A DNA stretch of 46,805 bases from Peptostreptococcus sp. MV1. Lineage in GTDB: Bacteria > Bacillota > Clostridia > Peptostreptococcales > Peptostreptococcaceae. The translations under genes and the position numbers were made by a program. This document shows, one piece after another, positions 35,255-44,500 of the stretch. Position 1 is the first letter of the stretch. Each line of letters starts with the position of its first letter. Location of the stretch: the NCBI RefSeq assembly GCF_000758885.1, contig NZ_JRNB01000006.1, positions 1-46,805 of the forward strand, read 5' to 3'. The notes beneath the pieces were generated by a model. The model saw nothing but the letters and a program-made list of their open reading frames with translations. It searched no databases and had not been told where the DNA came from.

Positions 35255-35318
35255 ATTTTGTTAAGATAAAAATGGAAGTAATAAATTTAATAAGATAAAT
35301 ATCTATATGGAGGTCAAA

Positions 35319-35804
35319 ATGGAAGAAAATAACAGCAAAGAAATCATACTTACGCAAGAAGGTTATGACAAACTAGAAAGCGAATTAGAGCTATTAAAAA
35401 CTACAAGAAGAAAGGAAGTTGCAGAGAGACTAAAAGTTGCCATATCTTTTGGTGACCTTTCAGAAAATGCTGAATACGATGAAGCCAAGAAGGAGCAGGC
35501 TGCCCTAGAAGAAAGAATTATCAAGCTAGAAAATATGACAAGGGTAGCTGTGATAATAGATGAAAACAATGTAAACCTAGACATTATAACTATAGGATCT
35601 ATAGTTAAGATATATGATGAAGACTTTGATGAAGAGGTTGAGTACACTATAGTTGGTAGTGCAGAGGCCGACCCATACAACGGCAAGATATCTAATGAAT
35701 CTCCAGTTGGAAGGGCTCTATTAGGTAGAGGCAAGGGAGAAGTAGTTGAAGTAACTGTTCCAGATGGAATAATCAAGCTTAAGGTTTTAGATATAAAGAG
35801 ATAA
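35319..35804 (+). CDS. greA: Transcription elongation factor GreA
   Basis: 161 aa, ATG at 35319 with GGAGG (35309-35313 region) in front; an ATG at 35307 overlaps that site and is rejected. The N-terminal coiled coil carries the acidic tip motif [13 protein letters not shown] (D46, E49), which enters the RNA polymerase secondary channel and stimulates cleavage of backtracked RNA. The C-terminal FKBP-like domain ends [14 protein letters not shown] and [15 protein letters not shown]. Length is normal for the family. It lies 31 nt before lysS, a common order in Firmicutes, and shares its promoter. Confidence 0.95.
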   Translation: MEENNSKEIILTQEGYDKLESELELLKTTRRKEVAERLKVAISFGDLSENAEYDEAKKEQAALEERIIKLENMTRVAVIIDENNVNLDIITIGSIVKIYDEDFDEEVEYTIVGSAEADPYNGKISNESPVGRALLGRGKGEVVEVTVPDGIIKLKVLDIKR

Positions 35805-35835
35805 TATAAGAAAAATAAATTAATAGGAGGACGTA

Positions 35836-37749
35836 ATGGAAAACAATAAGCCAGAAAGTCAGATAGAAAATTTAAGCGAAGTTCTGCAGGTTAGAAGAGA
35901 CAAGTTAAGGGACCTTCAGGAAATGGGCAGGGACCCGTTCAAGATTAGTAAATATGATGTGACTCACCATTCAGATGAGGTAATAGCCAACTATGACCAG
36001 TTAGAAGGTCAGAAGGTCAGCCTAGCTGGACGTATCATGTCAAAGAGAATAATGGGCAAGGCGTCATTTATGCACCTACAGGACCAGAACGGTAGGATTC
36101 AGGCCTATGTAAAGAGAGATGATATAGGTACTGATGAATACAAGTTGTTCAAGTCATATGACCTAGGTGATATAGTAGGTATAGAAGGTTTTGTATTCAA
36201 GACAAAGACAGAAGAAGTATCAGTACACGTAGAAAAGCTAGTTCTACTATCTAAATCACTACAGGTACTACCTGAAAAGTACCACGGTCTAAAGGACGTT
36301 GACCTAAGATACAGACAGAGATATGTAGACTTGATAGTAAATCCGGAAGTAAAGGATGCCTTCCTTACTAGGACAAAGGCCCTAAAGGCCCTAAGAAGCT
36401 ATCTTGACGACAGAGGTTTCCTAGAAGTGGAGACTCCAATACTAAACACAATTGCTGGTGGTGCAAATGCTAGACCATTTATCACTCACCACAATACACT
36501 AGATATACCAATGTACCTAAGGATTGCCAACGAATTGTACCTAAAGAGACTAATCGTTGGTGGATTTGACAAGGTATACGAAATGGGTAGGATGTTCAGA
36601 AACGAAGGTATGGACATGAAGCACAACCCAGAATATACTGCTATAGAGTTGTACCAGGCCTATGCAGACTACAAGGATATGATGGAAATCACTGAAAATG
36701 TAATCTCTCATATGGCTGAGGTAGCTACAGGCAGTATGAAGATAGACTATCAGGGAACTGAAATAGACTTCACACCACCATGGAAGAGAATGACTATGGA
36801 AGAGTGTGTAAAGGAATATTCAGGTGTGGACTTCTCTGAAATAAACACAGATGAAGAGGCCCTAGCTATAGCTAGAGAAAAGGGTATAGAAATCACTCCA
36901 GGCATGAGAAGGGGTGAGGTAATCAATGCCTTCTTTGAAGAATTTGGTGAAGACCAGTTAATCCAGCCAACATTTATAACTCACCATCCAGTTGAGGTAT
37001 CTCCACTTGCAAAGAGAAATGTAGAAGACCCAAGAAAGACAGACAGGTTTGAAGCCTTTGCAAATAGGTGGGAGCTTGCCAATGCCTTCTCAGAATTGAA
37101 TGACCCAATTGACCAGAGGGGTAGGTTTGAAGATCAGGTGAGAAAGAGAGAACTAGGTGATGATGAGGCTTGTGAAATGGATGAAGACTTCCTAAATGCC
37201 CTAGAGGTAGGTCTACCTCCAACAGGTGGTCTAGGAATAGGTATAGACAGGGTAATCATGCTACTTACAAACTCTACAACAATTAGGGACGTATTGTTAT
37301 TCCCAACAATGAAGCCTCTAAGAGATGGTTCATCAGAAGCTGATGGAGAAACTGAAAAGAAGGAAGTTAAGATAGACCTATCTAAGGTAAAGGTAGAGCC
37401 TCTATTTGAGGAAGACGTAGACTTTGAGACTTTCTCTAAGTCAGACCTTAGGGTAGTTAAGGTTCTAAAGTGTGAAGAAGTACCTAAGTCTAACAAGCTA
37501 TTAAAGTTTACCCTAAATGATGGATCTGGCCAGGATAGGGTAATCCTATCTGGAATCAAGATGCACTATTCAGCCGAAGAGCTAGTAGGCAAAACTCTAG
37601 TTGCAATCACTAACCTACCACCAAGAAAGATGATGGGCCTTGAATCTTGTGGTATGCTGATATCAGCAGTATGCGACTATGATGGCGAGGAGCTTCTAAA
37701 CCTTCTAATGGTAGATGATAAGATTCCAGCAGGAGCAAAATTATATTAG
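35836..37749 (+). CDS. lysS: Lysyl-tRNA synthetase, class II, with C-terminal tRNA-binding domain
   Basis: 637 aa. An N-terminal OB-fold anticodon domain ([18 protein letters not shown]) is followed by the class II core with motif 2 near residue 253 ([15 protein letters not shown]) and motif 3 near 464 ([11 protein letters not shown]). It attaches lysine to tRNA-Lys. Usual bacterial LysS ends near residue 490-510. Here about 110 extra residues (528-637) form an EMAPII/Arc1p-like tRNA-binding domain ([12 protein letters not shown], then [19 protein letters not shown]) like that at the C terminus of many MetG proteins. The junction is in frame and continuous. AGGAGG ribosome site. Confidence 0.95.
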   Translation: MENNKPESQIENLSEVLQVRRDKLRDLQEMGRDPFKISKYDVTHHSDEVIANYDQLEGQKVSLAGRIMSKRIMGKASFMHLQDQNGRIQAYVKRDDIGTDEYKLFKSYDLGDIVGIEGFVFKTKTEEVSVHVEKLVLLSKSLQVLPEKYHGLKDVDLRYRQRYVDLIVNPEVKDAFLTRTKALKALRSYLDDRGFLEVETPILNTIAGGANARPFITHHNTLDIPMYLRIANELYLKRLIVGGFDKVYEMGRMFRNEGMDMKHNPEYTAIELYQAYADYKDMMEITENVISHMAEVATGSMKIDYQGTEIDFTPPWKRMTMEECVKEYSGVDFSEINTDEEALAIAREKGIEITPGMRRGEVINAFFEEFGEDQLIQPTFITHHPVEVSPLAKRNVEDPRKTDRFEAFANRWELANAFSELNDPIDQRGRFEDQVRKRELGDDEACEMDEDFLNALEVGLPPTGGLGIGIDRVIMLLTNSTTIRDVLLFPTMKPLRDGSSEADGETEKKEVKIDLSKVKVEPLFEEDVDFETFSKSDLRVVKVLKCEEVPKSNKLLKFTLNDGSGQDRVILSGIKMHYSAEELVGKTLVAITNLPPRKMMGLESCGMLISAVCDYDGEELLNLLMVDDKIPAGAKLY

Positions 37750-37770
37750 GATAAATGACAAATATAAAAG

Positions 37771-37801
37771 CAATGTAGTGATTATACTACATTGTTTTTT
37801 T
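37771..37801 (+). terminator. Terminator after lysS
   Basis: CAATGTAGT (37771-37779) pairs perfectly with ACTACATTG (37786-37794) around a 6-nt loop, followed by a run of T's. Confidence 0.9.
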
Positions 37802-37850
37802 TGATTTGAATTCTTTTTGTGAATAAAGTTAAAAAAATAAAAAAAGTTAA

Positions 37851-37890
37851 AGCAATTTATAGAAATTTATAGAAATTTATAGAAATTTAT
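37851..37890 (+). repeat. Decamer tandem repeat next to the promoter of the NEAT locus
   Basis: Three exact copies of AGAAATTTAT (37861-37890) preceded by one variant, AGCAATTTAT (37851-37860). The array ends 2 nt before a TATAAT (37893-37898) and therefore occupies the -35 to -44 region of that promoter. Confidence 0.85.
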
Positions 37891-37892
37891 GA

Positions 37893-37898
37893 TATAAT
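37893..37898 (+). promoter_or_regulatory. -10 box for the NEAT surface locus
   Basis: TATAAT 67 nt before the gene start. No good -35 is found at 16-18 nt; that position falls inside the decamer repeats. A GAGGTGATG ribosome site precedes the ATG at 37965. Confidence 0.5.
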
Positions 37899-37964
37899 GA
37901 AACTGAAATTAGCTATCGTTACATAAAGCCAGTCTATTTTTTAGTTGAAAGAGGTGATGCAAAA

Positions 37965-40706
37965 ATGGTTTTTCGTAAAGCTAGTACAAGAGTTTTGAAA
38001 AAAGTAGCTTGTTTGACACTAGCACTTGTAATGTTGGCAGGACTTTGGATAATCCCACCAACAAAGGCTATCAATATGTCAAACGATGTTGCTAATTTGG
38101 TGGTTTCTGAAATTGGTACGTCAGGATATTCCTTAAAAAGAATGATTGAACCACAGGCCAAGCTGTACAAGACAGCAGATGGCATGAATTTAGAAATCTA
38201 CTATTTTTCAAAATATAATTATTACAGATCGACAGGTCAATTGGAAGAATCAGGGATTGACAATATAAAGGTGACAAGAACAGCTGAATATAAAAATCCT
38301 GAAAATCTTCAATCAACAGTAGTCGAGAGTGGAAATGCTGGTGGTATCAACTATGAATTGAGGAAGATAAATCTAAAATTAGCTTCTATGACTTCCAAAG
38401 TATACTTATGGAGTGAGATTGAAGGTAATGTCAAAGGTTGCATAATATCAATTAAGGATACAATCAATTCAGAAGATACACTAGAAAACCCAGACATATT
38501 ATTTACAGCACAGACAAAAATTTTTCCTATGAATGCTGAAGAGTCAAATCTTCCATATGTAATGAATATAAACGGAAGAAAACTTAGTCCTTACGACTCA
38601 AGAGAGTTAGGTAAATTTATGCAGAGTGAAACAAAGGGAATAAATTTAAGATTTAGAAAGCCTAATTTTGGTGTAAGTAAGGGAGAGAAACTGAGGTTTA
38701 CCCTAGATGGTAGTGAGCCAAATTCAAATTCTATGGAGGCAGAACACCTGTCTTTTAGGGGATATGGTTTACCTACTATCTATGAAAACGTAAATATCAA
38801 ACCGGAAGATGTCAAAAAGTATGTGGGAAAGAATGGTGGACAGCTGACATTGAAGGTAAAATACTTTGATGAAAATAATAAAGCTATGCTATCTACAAAG
38901 GCATATACAATACCTTATGGTAAAAGAGGTGTATACAAGGTAGAAAATTCATATTCTGAAGGGGGTTGGTTTAGTAGTCAAACATGGAATTTTTCGCTTA
39001 CAGACTCAAATAGCGCAATACCATATGACAGTGCAATAAATATAAGTAATGGCAATGACAATGCCTGCTCGAATGCCATGTATGATATAGGCATATCAAA
39101 CTATAAGGCATTTGATGTTCAGCTAAGAGAAGGTAATCAGAGCTATAAACCTTTGAGCAGACAAAGTTTCCCAGAGTATATTCAGCAGTTGGCTGTTGAT
39201 GGCTACAGTGATGCAAACGATATAGCTGTATATACGATACAAAACTCAAAGGCAAAATTATTGCCAGCAATGTTGACAAGTGCCGGTTTAGTAAAGATAG
39301 ATACAAATCTATCGGATGCAAAGTATATAATAGTTCCAAATGGAAGAAGTAAGGCAAAGCAAATTGCGCTAAGAGATGCTAATAATTTAAAGGCACAGGC
39401 ACAAGATATACTAGATGGGGATGCCGGACTAAAGGATATAAGTTATGCTACAAAATTAAGAAACGGTATCTTATCAGTAGACAATAAGATTGAAAAGATA
39501 AACAAGAAGTATGATGATTATGTCTTCAAACTGGAAAGAGCAAATCTTGAGTTAGAAAATTCAATAAGGGCCTTTAATGAAGCTCCTCAACTTACGGTAG
39601 CAGAATTAAAGGATAGGTTGAATATAGTCATAGAGAATGCAGACAAGGAAGAACTATATCAATCAAAGAGCAAGACTTCTGTAGAAGCCTTAAAGGCTGA
39701 ACTTGCTAGGGCTAAGGAGATAGTAAAGACTTCAAACGATCCTAGTCAGATAGTAGAAGAAATAGAAGCCCTAAACACAGCCCTTAAAAATCTAGTTCCG
39801 GCAGGCAAGTACTACAAGGTACCGCTACAGGCCTTAAAGGAAAAGGATAATAAGCCTTCAATGGCTGCCGGTGTATTCCAAAATATGGCAATAGTCAAAA
39901 ATACTGATGGAAAGTCTAGGATAACGATTGGACTAAAAGAAATGAAAGTTGGAGACAAGTTTGCTCATCTCGAAAAGTTGTTTGTATATCCTAATATGTC
40001 ATCAAATGCAGAAGCAAAAGAAGCAAATATTGATGAAACAATGCAGGCAGTAGGCTATGATGGTGTAAAAGCCATATTCCCTAAGGTAATCAGCATAGAC
40101 AGAGACAGTACAAATGAAGAATACATACTAGTACAGGTGGAAAACGATGCCATGGGATCTAGCAGACCGTTTTTGAGATTGAGGCTTGACTATGCGAATG
40201 CTCAAGAGGTAGATGGTGGTCAACCATATGACAATGGTGGCTCAGATCCTCAGCCGCAGCCGGGACAAGATTGGAAGGTAGAACCAATACTTCCAGAAGA
40301 GAATGAAGAAGTAATAAAAGAGGTAAATGTTCGATTGGTAAAAGAAGAAGATCATGGTTCGAACTCAATGGCTTCTCCTGCTATAGAAAATAAAGGACAG
40401 ATAGTAAAAAGAAATGGAAACTACTATGCAAAACTAGGATTCAAAAAGAATGTTGAAATAAATGGTTTACCTGCTTATGTAAAGTATGTGTGGAGTTTTC
40501 CAAATAATGATGTAACATCTGACGATCCAGAGATACCGGTTAGAATACTTGAGGTATATAATATATCAACTGGTATCGCACAGGGAAAAATGATAAAAAC
40601 ATTTGAAATACCTATACAAGATCCAAATCAAGAAGGAGTATATGCCATGTTCTCAGTGCCAGCAATGAATCCACATGAGCCAGTAGCGTATTATGTATTT
40701 AATTAA
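37965..40706 (+). CDS. Secreted NEAT-domain protein with FIVAR-like segment
   Basis: 913 aa. Signal peptide at residues 1-36 (KKVACLTLALVMLAG, cleavage after PTKA). The N-terminal half is beta-rich and mostly unassigned, with a chitobiase-C-like stretch (RFTLDGSEPNSNS). Residues about 540-612 resemble a FIVAR helical repeat (ELKDRLNIVIENADKEELYQ). Two NEAT-like domains follow: about 616-745 (YKVPLQALKEKDNKPSMAAG) and about 789-913 (VNVRLVKEEDHGSNSMASP). NEAT domains bind heme or hemoproteins in Gram-positive surface proteins. No LPXTG, CWB2 or membrane anchor is visible, so it may be released or held by another protein. It is the first gene of a three-gene NEAT locus. Confidence 0.7.
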   Translation: MVFRKASTRVLKKVACLTLALVMLAGLWIIPPTKAINMSNDVANLVVSEIGTSGYSLKRMIEPQAKLYKTADGMNLEIYYFSKYNYYRSTGQLEESGIDNIKVTRTAEYKNPENLQSTVVESGNAGGINYELRKINLKLASMTSKVYLWSEIEGNVKGCIISIKDTINSEDTLENPDILFTAQTKIFPMNAEESNLPYVMNINGRKLSPYDSRELGKFMQSETKGINLRFRKPNFGVSKGEKLRFTLDGSEPNSNSMEAEHLSFRGYGLPTIYENVNIKPEDVKKYVGKNGGQLTLKVKYFDENNKAMLSTKAYTIPYGKRGVYKVENSYSEGGWFSSQTWNFSLTDSNSAIPYDSAINISNGNDNACSNAMYDIGISNYKAFDVQLREGNQSYKPLSRQSFPEYIQQLAVDGYSDANDIAVYTIQNSKAKLLPAMLTSAGLVKIDTNLSDAKYIIVPNGRSKAKQIALRDANNLKAQAQDILDGDAGLKDISYATKLRNGILSVDNKIEKINKKYDDYVFKLERANLELENSIRAFNEAPQLTVAELKDRLNIVIENADKEELYQSKSKTSVEALKAELARAKEIVKTSNDPSQIVEEIEALNTALKNLVPAGKYYKVPLQALKEKDNKPSMAAGVFQNMAIVKNTDGKSRITIGLKEMKVGDKFAHLEKLFVYPNMSSNAEAKEANIDETMQAVGYDGVKAIFPKVISIDRDSTNEEYILVQVENDAMGSSRPFLRLRLDYANAQEVDGGQPYDNGGSDPQPQPGQDWKVEPILPEENEEVIKEVNVRLVKEEDHGSNSMASPAIENKGQIVKRNGNYYAKLGFKKNVEINGLPAYVKYVWSFPNNDVTSDDPEIPVRILEVYNISTGIAQGKMIKTFEIPIQDPNQEGVYAMFSVPAMNPHEPVAYYVFN

Positions 40707-40742
40707 GCAATAACTATGAAGAAATGATAGGAGGGATATAAT

Positions 40743-41423
40743 ATGAAAATAAAAAATATAATGAAAATAACCTTGGCAGTAGCAATAACAGCAGTATCTT
40801 TATCAGCATTTAATGTGAATTCAGAAGCGGAAATAATTGAAGATCTTAATGCTGAAGTAGTAAATACTAGTACTTATAACCCAAATGAAGGAACTCCAGT
40901 AACAGTAAGCTTGTGGAAATCAGAAAAGAGGATTAAGAAACCAAAAGCAGAATCAATGGCTAATGAGCTTGTTGAACATAATGCTAGACTTGTAACAGTA
41001 AATGGAGAAGAAAAAGTAAGAGTAACATTCAAGCAAGCTATATTTACCCCATTTTCATCAGGAATGTTCAAAAGACCATCATATATAGATAAAATAGTTT
41101 ATTCACCAACATTCAATTGGATAACTGTTACTAATGATGATACAGAATATAATTGCAATGTAGAGGAAACTAGTATTCTATCACAGTATAAGATAGTAAA
41201 TGAAGATGAAATTTCTCAGTATGTTCCAGCTGATCAGATGTATAGATATGTAGGCAGTGGTTCTGGTACAGAGATGAAAGTAAGAACAATTGAAATACCA
41301 GTAAGAGAAATAACTAAATATGGCAAGACATATAAGAGAGCGTATTTAGGCTTTGAAGTACCTGCAATGCAAGAAAATGCAGGCAAGGATGTCAAGAAGG
41401 CAAACGTACTGATAGTTGAGTAA
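40743..41423 (+). CDS. Small secreted single-NEAT protein (hemophore-like)
   Basis: 226 aa, ATG behind AGGAGGG. Signal peptide at about 1-29 (MKITLAVAITAVSLSAF). The rest is one NEAT-like domain: TPVTVSLWKSEKRI, AESMANELVEHNARLV, VRVTFKQA, ending RAYLGFEVPAMQ. SMAN is the counterpart of the SM(A/G)N lip segment of NEAT domains. It lacks any anchor, so a soluble heme or ligand carrier passing cargo to the wall-bound protein is a reasonable inference, as in secreted NEAT hemophores. The final strand has no YxxxY heme-ligand pair that I can recognise, so heme itself is not assured as ligand. It lies 36 nt after the previous gene. Confidence 0.65.
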   Translation: MKIKNIMKITLAVAITAVSLSAFNVNSEAEIIEDLNAEVVNTSTYNPNEGTPVTVSLWKSEKRIKKPKAESMANELVEHNARLVTVNGEEKVRVTFKQAIFTPFSSGMFKRPSYIDKIVYSPTFNWITVTNDDTEYNCNVEETSILSQYKIVNEDEISQYVPADQMYRYVGSGSGTEMKVRTIEIPVREITKYGKTYKRAYLGFEVPAMQENAGKDVKKANVLIVE

Positions 41424-41454
41424 TAAAAATAGATAAAAATAGATAAGGAGAAAA

Positions 41455-41516
41455 GTGATAGGCTGACCAATAGAGGAAGAGAGCATAAAGGTGAGTTTTT
41501 GCGTCAGCCCTATCAC
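41455..41516 (+). promoter_or_regulatory. Long stem-loop just before a start codon that lacks a Shine-Dalgarno
   Basis: GTGATAGGCTGAC (41455-41467) pairs with GTCAGCCCTATCAC (41503-41516), 13 bp with one bulged C, around a 35-nt purine-rich loop. It is not followed by T's. The next ATG (41528) has no ribosome site in the 11 nt between stem and start. An AAGGAG stands just upstream of the stem (41445-41450), and the loop contains AAAGGTGAG. Confidence 0.7.
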
Positions 41517-41527
41517 CATATAATATT

Positions 41528-44500
41528 ATGAAAGAAAAAAAGAGCAAATTATTATCTTTGTTGTTGGCTTTTTCTATGATTTTCAATCTTCTACCTCTGG
41601 TAAATGCACAAGAATCTGATGATGATAATGCAATATTTAAGCAGATAGAGGATGTTGAAGAGATAGTAGATGGTCGTTTTTTAGCATATTTAGATAATGA
41701 GAATACAAAAAAAATGGACGAAGTACTTAATGGCGTGTATCAAGAAGATGTAGTAAGCTATTTAAGAGGTAGAAGTTCTAGTAATTATAGTAAAGAAAAT
41801 GAAAAAAAATTAGACGAGGCCTACAGCTTTTATATAAGAAATTGCGAAATAGGTCAGGCTAAAGTATTAATTACAAAATATATAAAGTTTAAAAAAATAT
41901 CTAACAGTAAAACGGAAGTTAGCCTTAGATTTAATGTGACTTCTCTTTATGATAATCATTATGATAATCCTGGTAATGCTCAAAAAATAGCCTTGTCTAA
42001 TGCACGTTTGATCATGGGTAAACAAAAAATTGAGCCTAGTAATAAAACTATGGTTAAGGATTATTTTCTTGGAGATAGATTGGAACGACTTGATCAAGCT
42101 ACATATATAATTGACAAGTCTATAAATGACATAAGCGATTTAAAGTTTGAGTTTGAACTTGTTGACACAAAAAGCGTAAAGTCATCTTATAAGGGTGTTC
42201 TTAGTTATGATGGAGATATGACATCAGAAAAATTTGATGAAAAAATTAAACAGTACAAACCTTATATCGTCAAACAATTAAAGTATAAGGAACTAAGGAA
42301 TAAAATAGCGCATTATATAAAAATTAAAGATGATAAAGAAGCCTTTGAGTTAGCTTATAAAGAGTATAAAGAGGATAAGACTGATTGGGAAAAGAAAGCT
42401 GAAGAAGCTATATCTTACTACAAACAAAAAAGGATATCATACATTAAAGATGGACAAATTAAATTAAATGGATTTGTAAAAGAAAATAATAAATTAAAAC
42501 TTATCTGCAATGTTAAATTAGATAGTTCTTGGAAGGCAACAGAAAAAGAATTTAACAAGCCTAAAAAAATAAAAGATGTACTAGTGAGAGTAGTAAAAGA
42601 GAGTGCAAACTCTGATTATATAGAAGAAAATATGGTTCCTAACAAACCTATATCTGATATGAAAGAATTTGAACAAAGCCTTGAAGCATCCATGGCAGAT
42701 GGTCTTAAAGGACAAGGTGCTTGTGTAGAAAGATGTGGACAAATAATAAAAAGAGCCGACAAGTATTTTTTGAAGATAAAAATGAATAGGACATTTTTTG
42801 CTACGGATGGGTTAAATGGTAGAATATCGTATATGGGCGGACAGGACTTTTACCAGATTAACCCCTTGTTAACAAATAATTTAGCAAAAAAAATGTATTC
42901 AACTGATGCTGAAACTAAAAAGTTATGCGAAAAGGAGGGTACTTTTTGTAAGCATGCATACGAAGGGTATGTATACGATGAAGCAGAGATAGAGATACCT
43001 ACATTTCCTTTAAATGAGGAAGAAACACCTTATGAAGAGGAGAATAAGAGATGGGTTATTGAACAGTCTGTTTGTGTTGAAGCGATGGAATATGGCTATG
43101 TGCCAGTATGCCTTTTTTACATATCTGACATGAAAAACTATGAGGGTTTTAATTACAAGAATTATAGTAAATTAGATAATTTTAGAAAAAATATATTTAA
43201 AGCCTTTTATATGAATAAGGATGAAAATGGTCACATAAGAGATATGAGATCGAAATTTTTCCAAGAAAAAACCAAAATATTTACTGATGATAGTATAATT
43301 AAAGTATTTAATCTTGAGTCCGAGAATCGTTCAAATATCAATAAAGTTTTTCCTGTGATTAGTTATGCAGAAACAGAAAAAGCTATTGAAGCAGTTAGAA
43401 ATGAAATAAAGGAAAATCTAGTAAAAAAAGATGGAAGTACTATTACTGATAGTGATATCGATTTTTTGAATTTTGGAATGGATGAAGTAAATAATTATCC
43501 AGATGAAATGCCATATACTCCTATTGACGCTGATATGTCAAAATCTACAACAGAACCAAATAGTGAAGAACCACAAGAGGAAGAGGCAAGTGTAGATTCA
43601 GTAACAATCAAGGATAAAGACATTCAAATAGAAAAAGGAAAAAGCTACAGGCTTGAAGCAGATGTAGCAGGAAAGAACCTAAAGGCAGAAGATAAAAAGG
43701 TAGACTGGAATTTAGTAGGAAGTTATGATAAGGATACTACTATAGACAAAGATGGAAACCTTAAAGTATCAAAGAGTGAAGATGCAGAAAAAATAAAGGT
43801 AAAGGCTACATCAGAAAAGGATTCTTCAAAATCAGATCAAGCAGACCTTGTCATCAAGAAATCTACTGTGACACCGACACCAAGTGGAGATTTGACAAAA
43901 TATGATGAGAATAATAACAATATAGCTGCAAAACCTATCTATGAAGATATAGACTCTGCATATGAAATTCCAGTAGAGCTAATTAATCATTCAAATAATA
44001 AGTATCATTCTATGGCAGAAGATGCTCTTATTAATGATAAGAAGATGATTGTCACAGAAAAGGGTGGTGTCAAAAAGGCATATCTAGTCTTTGATAAGAG
44101 GACAGTGGCTGGAGGAGTAGAAGGAAGACTCACAAAATTATTTTCATTTAAGGATAATAAGATCGAGACAGGACATGCAAATGACATCCTTTGCGATATG
44201 CTTTCTTACAACAGAGGTAAATCTTTAGGCAGTGGAAGTGAAATGTTATTCCCTTATGTATTTAATCTGGGAAATACAGATTTTAAGGAGGGGGAAAATA
44301 CAATATACCTAAGAGTAAATGTAGATGCTATGGATATGGGCAAAGGTGAAGGAAAAGGAGAACAGATTGCTGATTTAAAATTTAATACTAATAGAAAACA
44401 AGATTTAACTATAGATAGTTTAAAAAAGAAGTTTGTAGAGTTCAACCAACCTAAGCATATGAAGATAGTATCAAAGGACAAGAAGACTTCTGTAAGCCTA

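Noticed and set aside
37851-37890. CRISPR-like repeats
   Set aside because: Units are 10 nt and directly adjacent, with no spacers and no cas genes.
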